Notes: a model not told the origin generated them from the sequence alone. A DNA stretch of 64,000 bases from JBAZUK01 sp041661445 (GCA_041661445.1 JBAZUK010000001.1:372001-436000); one strand, 5' to 3'; positions 27,620 through 35,898 are shown, counted from the stretch's first letter. Program-made: numbers and translations.

Positions 27620-27776
27620 CTTTTTTTATCTTTTTTGATTTTATAAAAGAAAATAATTTTTTTAAAAAGTTTTTAAAATAAAAAGCAAAACCCAGACAAA
27701 AAGCTGTGATTATCTGCCAAAGCAGCATGCCTGTTCCAGGATCGGCATAGGCTAAAAGAAAACTAAAATATCTCAT
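27612..27776 (-). CDS. 54-residue membrane protein with YADPGTG motif
   Basis: A short frame from the ATG at 27776 to a TGA at 27612-27614, overlapping the methyltransferase start by 8 bases. The protein starts MRYFSFLLAYADPGTGM, continues with one hydrophobic helix (LLWQIITAFCLGFAFYF) and ends in a Lys-rich tail. Small proteins of the pattern A-Y-x-D-P-G-T-G plus one helix plus basic tail commonly occur beside sulfatase-like and glycan-modifying genes, which matches the two genes after it. Its role is unknown; it may be an assembly subunit of the membrane enzyme. Confidence 0.7.
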   Translation of the reverse strand: MRYFSFLLAYADPGTGMLLWQIITAFCLGFAFYFKNFLKKLFSFIKSKKIKKDE

Positions 27777-28002
27777 AATTTAATTCCAAAGATCAATAAA
27801 TAATCATGGTATAAAAATAAAAATAAAAAAACAATAAATACTAAAAAAATACTAAAACAAAATCATTATTGTTATTGTAGTTTTTCTCTAACTGAAAAAA
27901 TATCAATTAAATCAAGGTGCTCCCATCCTCTTTTCATAAGCCTAATATCTTTGCTATTATTCATGCATTTTGCTCATTAGTGTTTTGATGGAATAATTTT
28001 GT

Positions 28003-28761
28003 TTAGATTATTTCTCCTTCTAAATTTATAACGATTTTTTTTATGGCGATATTTTTACCTGATTCAATTACTGCCTGCTGAACAATTTTATAAAGACTGG
28101 AGCAGCAAGGTACGCTCATAATAGCGACAGTTAATGAAAAGATAATATTGTTCTTAAGTAATTCGGCAAGTTTTGCAACATATGGAGAAGTATCATCCAA
28201 TTTTGGACAGGCTATTGCGATTTTTTTGCCTTTTAAGAGTTCATTGTGGAAATTTCCTAAAGTAAAAGCCGTACAATCAGAAGAGATAAGCAAATCGCAT
28301 TCATTGAAATATGGGGCATATGGTGAAATCAAGTGCAATTGTATCGGCCATTGGGTCAATTCACCTTGTACTGCTGCATTGTCTTTAAGATCTGCTGGAA
28401 TAGTTTTTTTTCTTTTAATTTCCCTGGCAGCAGAACCTGGGCAGCCGCAGGCGAGGGGAGGAAGTTTTGCAATCTTTTCTGCGCCATGGACATTGGAGGC
28501 GGCTTCTTTGCCTCTGATTTTTAAAACATGTTTATACGCTTCTGCAGAATTGTATTCTGGAGCATCTTTTTCAACAATATGGAGGGCATCAACAGGGCAC
28601 ACGTCTAGGCAGGCTCCTAATCCATCGCAAAAAATTTCTTTTACTAAAACAGCTTTATTTTCTTTATCCAAGATCAAAGCTCCTTCAGCACATGCTGTAG
28701 TGCAAAGACCGCAGCCATTGCATTTATCTCTATCAATTTCGATAATTTTTCTTTTTGACAT
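28003..28761 (-). CDS. 4Fe-4S ferredoxin-type protein with CDGLGAC cluster
   Basis: 252 residues. Residues 14-24 (CNGCGLCTTAC) bind one 4Fe-4S cluster; the second site, CDGLGACLDVCP (45-56), lacks one of the usual Cys, as in the ferredoxins found beside hybrid-cluster-protein genes. A CGCPGSA motif (105-111) and further Cys (for example CPKL, PCCSSLYK) occur in the C-terminal part, so more metal ligands are possible. It is probably an electron carrier used under low oxygen or nitrosative stress. Its promoter carries a perfect Fnr-type palindrome, and the regulator gene lies directly upstream. Confidence 0.9.
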   Translation of the reverse strand: MSKRKIIEIDRDKCNGCGLCTTACAEGALILDKENKAVLVKEIFCDGLGACLDVCPVDALHIVEKDAPEYNSAEAYKHVLKIRGKEAASNVHGAEKIAKLPPLACGCPGSAAREIKRKKTIPADLKDNAAVQGELTQWPIQLHLISPYAPYFNECDLLISSDCTAFTLGNFHNELLKGKKIAIACPKLDDTSPYVAKLAELLKNNIIFSLTVAIMSVPCCSSLYKIVQQAVIESGKNIAIKKIVINLEGEII

Positions 28762-28792
28762 AATTCACTCTTTTTTTAGTTATTTTTAATAG

Positions 28793-28834
28793 ATAATAAA
28801 GATAAATAAATATTTATTCTTTGACTTAAGTCAA
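28793..28834 (-). promoter_or_regulatory. Class II Crp/Fnr-type promoter of the ferredoxin gene
   Basis: The perfect palindrome TTGACTTAAGTCAA lies at 28821-28834. Placing a transcription start 41.5 bases from its centre (28786) puts the -10 hexamer exactly on TATTAT (minus strand, 28798 to 28793), the geometry of class II Fnr/Crp activation. The ferredoxin ATG follows 24 bases after the predicted start. The half-site TTGAC/GTCAA is the Fnr/Dnr form, not the Crp form (TGTGA). Confidence 0.75.
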
Positions 28835-28846
28835 AAAATAATAACT

Positions 28847-29458
28847 TTAAGAAATTTCTTTTTGAAGACCTGTTAAATCTATGATTTCAATAGTCTTGCC
28901 GCTGACCTTGATCAGGTTGGATTTTTTGAGCTGATTAAGATTGCGGGAAAGAGTTTCACTGATAGTCCCCAATTGACGGGCCAGTTCACTTTTTTTAATT
29001 TTTAGAATTATGATTTTTTTTTGACTGCTTTGGTATTCCTGCAAAAGAAATTTTATTAAGCGTTCTTTCACGCCGCTCATAATAAGAGCTTCCATTCTTT
29101 TGTTTAGAGCTACACATTTGGCAGCTAAAAGTTTGATAAAGAATTGTGCAAGGGCAGGATCAGAGTTGATTTTTTTTAAGATTGTTTTTTTTGAAAAAAA
29201 ATACAATGTTGTCGGCTTGAGCGTTTCAGCATAAACCTGATATCTGTCTGAAACAAAAATAATGGCTTCTCCAAAAAAATCTTCCCTATGAAGCCGTCCT
29301 ACTTCGATTTCCTTGCCGGCATTGTCCATTTTGTAGATGCGCACTTCGCCGGATAGAATATAATAAAATCCATTTGCCTGATCCCCAGTACTAAACAGCA
29401 ATGTATTTGGAGGGAAATTTTTTATTTTTGCTAATTTTTTAATTTCCGTAATAGGCAA
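28847..29458 (-). CDS. Crp/Fnr-family regulator, Dnr/NnrR-like
   Basis: 203 residues: cyclic-nucleotide-binding beta-barrel (about 5-115, with GDQANGFYYILSGEVRIYKM), dimer helix, and winged helix with recognition sequence SETLSRNLNQL (E-x-x-S-R, the Fnr/Dnr contact set that reads TTGA). The N-terminal Cys cluster of oxygen-sensing Fnr is absent, and the cAMP-binding Arg/Glu pattern is not clear, so it may sense NO through haem like Dnr, or another signal. The next gene downstream, 86 bases away, has a matching binding site at its promoter, so regulator and target are adjacent. Confidence 0.88.
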   Translation of the reverse strand: MPITEIKKLAKIKNFPPNTLLFSTGDQANGFYYILSGEVRIYKMDNAGKEIEVGRLHREDFFGEAIIFVSDRYQVYAETLKPTTLYFFSKKTILKKINSDPALAQFFIKLLAAKCVALNKRMEALIMSGVKERLIKFLLQEYQSSQKKIIILKIKKSELARQLGTISETLSRNLNQLKKSNLIKVSGKTIEIIDLTGLQKEIS

Positions 29459-29603
29459 ACTATTTTCTCCTGCTTGTAAATGTTTAAGCTAAATTTAAGT
29501 TCAGTAAAGCGGTTCACTGAATTTTATTAATAATATGGTGGTTTCGATTGTCAAAATAATCATAAAAGTTGTTTTCAAAGCTCTGCTTAAAAATTAAATT
29601 TAT

Positions 29604-30590
29604 CTAATTACTATTTTGAAGAGAAGCACAAATCTGCTCGTTAGTTTTATTTGTGATCTCTAGATATGAGATGCTTTTAGGATCTCTTTTAGATAATGAA
29701 AATGAATAGCCTTTATCATAATAAGAAAATAAAATGCGGCAGGCTTCACTATAATTTTCATCGTCAATAAAACAGCAGGCTGTTTTGGCTGCCAGGATTC
29801 CAAGCTTTTTTTCAATTTTCTTTATTGCGTTCTTTAAATCTTCTTTTTTGTGTTTTTTATATTGTAATACGCATTTCGTTATTCTGCTATCAAGTATGTC
29901 CTGTAAAACTATAACGGAACATTTTTTCATCTGATCATAAAAATCATTTGGAATATAGATAGTTCCGATAAAGCGGCTTTCGTCTTCTACAAAAATCCAA
30001 TCTTTATCAAGAGAAAAAAGAGAAAACGCCAATAAATTTTCAAAATGTTCCTGTGTAGGTTGCTTTTTTTCAAATCCTCCAAAAACAGAGCCTTTGTGAT
30101 TTGCCAGATCTTCTAAATCGATCGAGTTATTTAACTGTTTGATTATTTCTGTTTTTCCGATTCCGGTAAATCCGCCGATGACTTTTAAGTTATATTCCTT
30201 TTTAAACTGCAGGATCGCCCAGCCACGAAAAGATTTGTATCCTCCTTTTAGTATCTGAATATCATAATCAAAAAGTCTTAAAAGCCATGCAACCGAATAG
30301 CTTCGCATTCCTCCTCTTGCGCAATATATTACTAGAGGTTTTCCAACTATTGGTTTGAATTGCTCTATAAGCTTGGGAAGATTGACAAATCCCAAACCTT
30401 TTTCAATGGCTTCTTTTTTGCCTTGCTGCTTATAAGTTGTACCTATTATTTTTCTCTCTTCATCGGAAAACAGCGGAATGTTAATAGAGGTAGGAATATG
30501 ACCTTTTGAATACTCAAAAGGAGACCTGACATCTACGATAGTATAATCATGGAAGTTTTTTATTAATAAATCTGGATTCATGGCAGTCAA
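29604..30590 (-). CDS. mnmH: tRNA 2-selenouridine synthase (MnmH/SelU)
   Basis: 328 residues, N-terminal rhodanese domain with catalytic C90 in VIYCARGGMRS, followed by a P-loop nucleotide-binding domain, Walker A GGFTGIGKT (139-147), and the family segment LEDLANHKGSVFGGF. The enzyme replaces sulfur by selenium in 2-thiouridine at the tRNA wobble position via a geranylated intermediate, using selenophosphate. No selenophosphate synthase gene is in this window. The gene is alone, with A+T-rich flanks. Identification is strong; whether it acts with selenium here depends on selD elsewhere. Confidence 0.92.
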   Translation of the reverse strand: MTAMNPDLLIKNFHDYTIVDVRSPFEYSKGHIPTSINIPLFSDEERKIIGTTYKQQGKKEAIEKGLGFVNLPKLIEQFKPIVGKPLVIYCARGGMRSYSVAWLLRLFDYDIQILKGGYKSFRGWAILQFKKEYNLKVIGGFTGIGKTEIIKQLNNSIDLEDLANHKGSVFGGFEKKQPTQEHFENLLAFSLFSLDKDWIFVEDESRFIGTIYIPNDFYDQMKKCSVIVLQDILDSRITKCVLQYKKHKKEDLKNAIKKIEKKLGILAAKTACCFIDDENYSEACRILFSYYDKGYSFSLSKRDPKSISYLEITNKTNEQICASLQNSN

Positions 30591-30826
30591 ATATAACTTT
30601 AATATGATCGCAACTCTATTATTTTGAGAAGAGGTCTTGTTTTGCTTAAATTATTATGTTTTGCTGATATTTTTTACATAAAATTTATAGAAAAAAGCTA
30701 TTAAATCAGTAAAACAAATGTTATTTTTCACGAAGATAAAAAAATAAAATTATTTCTAACAATCAACTTTATTTTTTCATATCTTCAAAGAAAAAAATAT
30801 GATTTTCAAAATTTAAGTATAATAAA

Positions 30827-31729
30827 TTATTTTACAACCTGAATTGCTTGTCCGCCAGACCATTCTTTTAGAAAAGCTTCTTTTGTAACAGTAATTTCCC
30901 AGCCATGATAAGGATCCCGCAATCTTATCTGACTAAGATCGTCAGAGATATGATCGACAACTATGACATGCCCTCCTAACTTTCCATTAACATCCACAAT
31001 AGCTGAACCGTTTTTAGCAAGCAGGGCTTTAAGATCAGATAAATGATGAGTTGAGCTGACAATTGTTTTTAAGCCGGCTTTTGTAATGTCTCTTGTCTGG
31101 TTTTCGGTAGAGCCGAGATTTCGAAGTCTTAATTCACGTATGTCAGGCAGCTTCCCGTTATCTTTCATAAGCATGGCAGCTGCAGCTGCTGTACACCCGC
31201 GCGTAGCCTGCTGCTGAATGATAGCTTTCCCGTGTTTAGTATATTTAGCGTATACTCCAGGTCCGATTTTCTTTTCTTTGATAATGTTTAGTTTTTCTAT
31301 AATTTCATTATCACAAAAAAGTTCACCTGTTCCATGTACGCTTTCAATTTTTCCATCGATCATCATGATCGTGTCGTGTATTGAAATAGGAGGGGTTGTT
31401 CTATTCTGAGGCTTTGACATTTCAAGCTTAACATGGGTCTTAAGATTATTATTAACATGTGAATTAGTATTATGTTTAGTGTGAAATAGGTTTATTAAAG
31501 AAGGCAGAGTTAAAATAGCGCCAGTTAGTGCAAGCCCTACAGCAAATTTTATGTTGATAGGGGCTGTATATGGAAGGGAAGTCATTAAACCGATGCCCAA
31601 CACTAAGCTACCTGATTTTAAGACTTTCAGGGTTGTCGGATGAGTATTAATCCAATTATCTAAATTTTTAAACCCGGTATAGTTATAGTTTTTCTGGAAT
31701 AATAAAATATTTCCTTGTTCTATTGACAA
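30827..31729 (-). CDS. Predicted C39-like cysteine protease with membrane hairpin
   Basis: 300 residues. Residues 33-82 form two hydrophobic helices (LVLGIGLMTSLPY; KFAVGLALTGAILTLPSLI), a bilobed segment like those in chlamydial inclusion-membrane proteins. The C-terminal half (about 155-300) has the order of a peptidase C39/papain-like fold: Gln-rich strand then C179 in TRGCTAAAAAML, H254 in LGGHVIVVD and D272 in LRDPYHG. No partner substrate or transporter gene is nearby, unlike bacteriocin-processing C39 domains. A secreted effector acting at the inclusion or host membrane is a reasonable guess. Confidence 0.68.
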   Translation of the reverse strand: MSIEQGNILLFQKNYNYTGFKNLDNWINTHPTTLKVLKSGSLVLGIGLMTSLPYTAPINIKFAVGLALTGAILTLPSLINLFHTKHNTNSHVNNNLKTHVKLEMSKPQNRTTPPISIHDTIMMIDGKIESVHGTGELFCDNEIIEKLNIIKEKKIGPGVYAKYTKHGKAIIQQQATRGCTAAAAAMLMKDNGKLPDIRELRLRNLGSTENQTRDITKAGLKTIVSSTHHLSDLKALLAKNGSAIVDVNGKLGGHVIVVDHISDDLSQIRLRDPYHGWEITVTKEAFLKEWSGGQAIQVVK

Positions 31730-31815
31730 AATTTCCCTCTTTTTTTGAGAAAAACTTTACTTTGATCAGCTTAAAAATTCAATTAAATTAATGTGTTTAT
31801 TGCTTTAAACTTTTT

Positions 31816-32694
31816 TCAGGTTAAATCTATAGATTTTTTTTGATATGAAGAGAGACATAAATGATAAATTTCATTAATCACGGCATCAATTTTTTCTTTT
31901 GAAAGTTTTAAAAAATAAAGCTGTTCTTTTTTATTTAAAAGTTCTTTGCAAAGAACGATTCCTTTTTCTAATAATCTTTTCTTATGAAAATTTGTTAAAG
32001 TACTTAGACATGTAATAGGATGAAGTCCCGATCGGTCAATTTTATTTTCTAAACTATCATGCTCTGGATAACTCCACCCAATGGCTTTCATTCCAGTACA
32101 TTTTACATAGCGGATGGCATCACTGCTAAATTTTGTGTTTGTCACAATCCAGGCTTCATTATTTTTTTTTATTTTTTGAGGATCTCTTTTCCAAGATTTT
32201 TCAATATCTAAAAATCGCGCATAAACATAAAGAGCAACTTTTACATCGGATTTTATTCCCGGCTGATTGTGAAATTTACACTCAATGATTGAATGCAGAT
32301 CATTTTTTTCAGCTTCAACATCGATTTCATGAGAAACGCAGAATCCTTGAACAATATTGTTCAGTTTAATTTTAAATCCCTCTTCGATTAGCAAATCTCC
32401 AACAAGTTTTTCAAAAGGATGTCCGCTAGGCCCAAGTTCCATTAAAGCTTTTTTCAGGGAATAACGGGCGGCAAGAGGATACTTTTGCTTTCGTAGAAGT
32501 GAAAATGCATGTCGATAAATCTGCGAGGTGTTCATTCCGGGTCTAAGTGATTTTTTTACTTTTTTTACTATGATTTCGCTAATCTCAGGTGATGCATCGA
32601 CTTTTTTAAGGGAAGTCCGAAGTTTTTCCTCCGAAAACGGTTCGGTTTCACCGGAAGATTTTTTTATTAAAATGTTATTTCGTAAATCGCCCAT
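31816..32694 (-). CDS. ATP-cone/Mrr-like restriction endonuclease fusion
   Basis: 292 residues. The first ~90 residues form an ATP-cone (VKKSLRPGMNTSQIYRHA, then LAARYSLKKALMELGPSG), the nucleotide-sensing domain usually found in ribonucleotide reductase and NrdR. Then comes an Mrr-type PD-(D/E)xK nuclease core: E95 in GHPFEKLVGDLL, D125 in SHEIDVE, and E138-x-K140 in IIECKFH. Mrr proteins cut modified DNA; the ATP-cone may gate activity by nucleotide level. The fusion is known in scattered bacteria but not characterised, to my knowledge. It stands alone at the edge of the accessory region. Confidence 0.82.
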   Translation of the reverse strand: MGDLRNNILIKKSSGETEPFSEEKLRTSLKKVDASPEISEIIVKKVKKSLRPGMNTSQIYRHAFSLLRKQKYPLAARYSLKKALMELGPSGHPFEKLVGDLLIEEGFKIKLNNIVQGFCVSHEIDVEAEKNDLHSIIECKFHNQPGIKSDVKVALYVYARFLDIEKSWKRDPQKIKKNNEAWIVTNTKFSSDAIRYVKCTGMKAIGWSYPEHDSLENKIDRSGLHPITCLSTLTNFHKKRLLEKGIVLCKELLNKKEQLYFLKLSKEKIDAVINEIYHLCLSSYQKKSIDLT

Positions 32695-33364
32695 AATTAT
32701 TTTTCCACATAATAAACTTGTTTATACCTTATTGTTGACTAAAATTAAATACCCTAAGATTTTAATACTTATTTTTTGCCAATTAAATAAATCAGATAAA
32801 ATTCCCAACTTTTTGATATGTCTCACGTTTTTCTCTAAGCTTTTTGATTGATATGTTTGACATGTTCCACGATCTTTCTTTTATCAAATTTTTCTTCTAT
32901 GTATAGAGATTTTAAACATAAAAGAGACAAAGAAATTTCTAAAAGTGTACTGGATTTTATTCGATGATATTGGTGAAATTTATAATTTATTGCATCTTTT
33001 TTTCATTCTAAAAGTTATTTTGATAAAGATCAAAAAAAACAAAAGTATAAAAACATCACGTACTGCATAAGTATAAAAAAATTAATTTCTTATTTAAAAG
33101 AAATACCATCTATGAGTCTACAAAATAATAACAAATCTCTAAACTTCAACAAGCTATTAAAAATGTTGAAAACATATATGCGCATTATGCCGTTTTAAAT
33201 CTCGAATTTACTCATAAAACTAACAAAGAATATTTAGTTTGTTAAAATTACTAACTGAAGCCTTAAAAGTTTATATGAACCAATCAGCAGACAAATAAAT
33301 TTCTTACAAATAGCCAATAAAGTAAATTTCTAAAGAAATATTTGTGTCAAATTTTTAGCTCAAC
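32695..33364. other. 670-base gap, probable decayed gene
   Basis: On the plus strand about 32895-33245 reads like protein with stops and one frameshift: a stretch of about 70 codons ending near 33196 (contains KDQKKQKYKNITYCISIKKL), then continuing in the next frame (QQAIKNVENIYAHYAVLNLE, then FTHKTNKEYLVC and a stop). The two parts overlap as expected for a single-base slip. No family recognised. The remainder is A+T-rich with no further structure seen. Confidence 0.35.
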
Positions 33365-33838
33365 TCATCGATTTAAAAAAAAATTAGGTAAACCAAGATA
33401 AAAACCAGATAAAACAATAACTCCTCCAACTAAATACCAAAGAGGATTTTCAGGAAGAGAAACTACTTCAAAAATGACCGTAAATACCTTTCGAGTTACC
33501 TCAGCGATTTTTGAGATAAGCTCCGAAGTTTTTTCAAGGATTTTACGAATTATTTTTGAGCTAAAATAATTGTCAGGTGATATGAGTGAATGTCCGATAA
33601 ATACAAGAGTACCTAAAAAAAGTGAATAAGGAAAAGGATTGAATGCACATATACCATAAAGCAGAGCACCTGCTAAATCTCTTGAAATAACATTTTTATC
33701 GGGATTTTGAACAAAACAGACATTATTAATTGTACGAATAGTGAGTTCAAAAGAAGCAATTGAACATATAGCAGCCCCACTTGCTAAACCCGAATTTTTC
33801 ATTACAAAATTATTAATATCACCTAATATTGAAGACAT
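33365..33838 (-). CDS. Small membrane protein of unknown function
   Basis: 157 residues with four hydrophobic stretches (GAAICSIASFELTI; LAGALLYGICAFNPFPY with SLFLGTLVFIGHS; LWYLVGGVIVLSGFYLGL) and a basic linker (KIIRKILEKTSELISKIAEVTRKV). No signal peptide or motif of a known family. The mixture of a central hydrophobic hairpin and a polar coil would suit an inclusion-membrane protein. It precedes a decayed GNAT gene on the same strand and lies in a run of accessory and broken genes. Confidence 0.5.
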   Translation of the reverse strand: MSSILGDINNFVMKNSGLASGAAICSIASFELTIRTINNVCFVQNPDKNVISRDLAGALLYGICAFNPFPYSLFLGTLVFIGHSLISPDNYFSSKIIRKILEKTSELISKIAEVTRKVFTVIFEVVSLPENPLWYLVGGVIVLSGFYLGLPNFFLNR

Positions 33839-33896
33839 AAAAACCTCGTTTTTTGGGTAAAGTAAATATCAAAAGGAGGTTTATGAGTCAATGAAT

Positions 33897-34085
33897 TTAA
33901 AAAAAAATGCGGAAATAAATTTTATTCCAATCCAACGCATCAGATCCAATTTGTATACAACATTTACTTTTAGCCCAATTTTCACCAAAACTATATAATC
34001 TTTTTGCTACACCCATTTTTCTATATTTACCTATAACCAACGGGCTTACTTTTGCCTTAGGTACATACTCAAATCTTAAAGACAC
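33897..34085 (-). pseudogene. GNAT acetyltransferase fragment
   Basis: 62 codons remain. The sequence VIGKYRKMGVAKRLYSFGENW, in two pieces VIGKYRKMGVAKRL and YSFGENWAKSKCC, then IQIGSDALDWN, matches the acetyl-CoA-binding part (Q/R-x-x-G-x-G/A region) and following strand of GNAT enzymes of the aminoglycoside 6'-acetyltransferase kind. The N-terminal half is missing and the C-terminus ends abnormally (NKIYFRIFF). The full-length frame would normally be about 150 residues, so this is a dead remnant. Confidence 0.65.
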
Positions 34086-34132
34086 AGTTATCTAATTGCT
34101 TCGAAATCTTTTCTACAAATATATGTAACATC

Positions 34133-34374
34133 TTAAAAAAAATTATCATAAATAGATCTCGGCACACATTTTAAAACCCATGCAACAAGTCTTCAGCGAG
34201 CTGTTATATAAGCATGAGCTTTTTTCTTCATTATTTTTTGATAAATCTGTTTTGCTGCCACATCAACAGGAACTACCCAAAATAAATCTCCTTTGGCCAT
34301 GTGTGTATCTACAAATCAGATGGAATAAAGCTAAATGCTAAATTTTCTAAAGTTCTACTTGCAAGTGTGCTCAT
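34133..34374 (-). pseudogene. Short-chain dehydrogenase C-terminal remnant
   Basis: Reading two frames on the minus strand gives ENLAFSFIPSDL, a shift, then FVDTHMAKGDLFWVVPVDVA, AKQIYQKIMKKKAHAYITAR, a TGA at 34193-34195, and RLVAWVLKCVPRSIYDN. This is the C-terminus of a short-chain dehydrogenase, where P-G-F-V-D-T-x-M is usual and the TGA replaces a conserved Trp (W-R-L-V-x-W). The frameshift and the internal stop mean the gene is dead. Confidence 0.7.
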
Positions 34375-34432
34375 TTTTTTTCCTTTTAATTATTTAAAAT
34401 TAGTTTTTAAATTCTTCATAAATAAATTACTT

Positions 34433-35701
34433 TTATAATTTGATTGTAGATATCAAAGCTGAATGATCAGATATAGCTTCTTGGGGCTTATCGGTATCGA
34501 AGGTTGCAATTTTACGGGTTTTAACTGAAGTTGCATTTGAATCAAAAAGAGATAAGAAATAATCTAAGATCAAATGTTGCGGTTTTACATCTTTTTTATG
34601 ATGCCAGTTGCGATCAACTAAATATTCCGTTTCACAAGTTGCATCTTGTGATAATGATTCTGATCTGTTGTTATTATAATAATCTTTGCCTTCAGCAAAT
34701 AATAGCCCCTTTTGATACTGATCACTATTCCAATTAATATTGAAATCTCCTGATACATACGTTGGTTTTTTATTATCAGAAGATCTCTGTTTTGATGCTA
34801 AACGAATTCTTTGCTGTTCTTCTTCTCTAACATGAGATTCTTGATTAGTTGGATTTAAATCATCATGAGATGGGCTTAAATGAGTAGTGACAAAATTAGC
34901 ATTGTTTGTTGAAAAAATAAAAAAACATTTATTTGCCATGCTTTCAGTTCCTGAAATGTCTGAAAAACTATGAACTTGAGGATTTTCTAAAGCGGTTTTT
35001 GAAGCAACAAATAGACCGCTATTGTTTTGCAAAATAAATGGAGTTGATCCTATATTAAAATAGAAATCTCCATATTTATTTGAAAGCTCATTATAAAGCT
35101 TAAATGCATCTTTAATATCACTTACTTCTTGTAAACAAACTAAATCAGGATCATTTTGTTTAATCATTTCAGCTATTTTTGAAACTCTCTCATCATTTGG
35201 AATAACTGTACCTCCGAATAATTTAGAAAAACCTCCTGCTGTTAAGCAACAATTTAATTGAAGTAAAGAACAGAGTTTATCTAAAGGTTTTAAATTAGCT
35301 TCATTTTTCAAATGAATGTAAGGAGTTGTAGATAATAAAAATGCTGAAAAATGACAAACTTGACCAAGTATTAAACCGCCTAGAGCAAATGGTAAAAGAC
35401 CTAATGTTGTAAAAACAGATTTTGTTGTTGATAGTACTTTTTGAGTAGTTGAAGTCTGATCATTGTTATTATTACTGATGGTATTTAGCCATACATCTGT
35501 TATCTTCCAATGAGGATTAACAAAAAATCTAGCTGCAGAATAAAAAGAGCTTGCTAATATATCTCTAATTTTAGAAATAGTTTCAGTTAAATTTTTAAAG
35601 TTTTCTTTTCCTTTTATATCATGTTTATAAGCAATTTTTTCAATATGTGGAGCAACTTGACAAAAACGAACCTTAATAGATTGTTCTAATGAAGTTGCCA
35701 T
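34433..35701 (-). CDS. Endonuclease/exonuclease/phosphatase-family protein with membrane segment
   Basis: 422 residues. Residues about 95-128 are strongly hydrophobic (FTTLGLLPFALGGLILGQVC), then an EEP (DNase I-like) domain: E192 in LVCLQEV, H274 in TTHLSP, D319 and N321 in SGDFNINW, D380 and the terminal D412-H413 in SDHSAL. All the metal and catalytic positions appear kept, so the enzyme is probably active, as nuclease, sphingomyelinase-like or inositol-phosphatase-like. The membrane segment upstream of the domain suggests tethering, perhaps in a host membrane. It begins inside an AbiEi antitoxin remnant (16-base overlap). Codon use is similar to the neighbourhood. Confidence 0.8.
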   Translation of the reverse strand: MATSLEQSIKVRFCQVAPHIEKIAYKHDIKGKENFKNLTETISKIRDILASSFYSAARFFVNPHWKITDVWLNTISNNNNDQTSTTQKVLSTTKSVFTTLGLLPFALGGLILGQVCHFSAFLLSTTPYIHLKNEANLKPLDKLCSLLQLNCCLTAGGFSKLFGGTVIPNDERVSKIAEMIKQNDPDLVCLQEVSDIKDAFKLYNELSNKYGDFYFNIGSTPFILQNNSGLFVASKTALENPQVHSFSDISGTESMANKCFFIFSTNNANFVTTHLSPSHDDLNPTNQESHVREEEQQRIRLASKQRSSDNKKPTYVSGDFNINWNSDQYQKGLLFAEGKDYYNNNRSESLSQDATCETEYLVDRNWHHKKDVKPQHLILDYFLSLFDSNATSVKTRKIATFDTDKPQEAISDHSALISTIKL

Positions 35702-35898
35702 GTTGTATAAGCCAAAATGTAAGTTTTAATATTAACTCTTAAAATTTTTGCATATTTTAGGGGTTTTTTAAAGTTTGGTTTTTCCTTACTATTAAGATAT
35801 GCCTTAAGAGCTTTAATTGCTATTTCTTCGCTAAGATATCGAAAGGAATCAATAATAGTTCTTTCTCTATCAAATATTTTTAGATAAATTGATCCCAT
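35686..35898 (-). pseudogene. AbiEi-type antitoxin C-terminal fragment
   Basis: 70 codons: LKIFDRERTIIDSFRYLSEE, IAIKALKAYL and YAKILRVNIKTYILA correspond to the C-terminal domain of AbiEi antitoxins (typical F-D-x-E-R-T-I-I-D-x-F-R, then a helix A-L-x-x-Y and Y-A-x-x-L-R-V). The N-terminal winged helix that binds DNA and the partner toxin AbiEii are absent. It is either a dead antitoxin or, less likely, a free-standing antitoxin domain; the ATG at 35898 could still start translation. Confidence 0.62.

Noticed and set aside
28148..28789. 213-codon open frame on the plus strand opposite the ferredoxin gene
   Set aside because: It is antisense to a gene with clear Fe-S motifs and has no domain of its own.
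34193..34195. TGA read as Trp (recoded UGA)
   Set aside because: TGA ends several intact genes here (for example sctV/sctU overlap partners use ATGA), and the same dehydrogenase copy also has a frameshift, so simple decay explains it.
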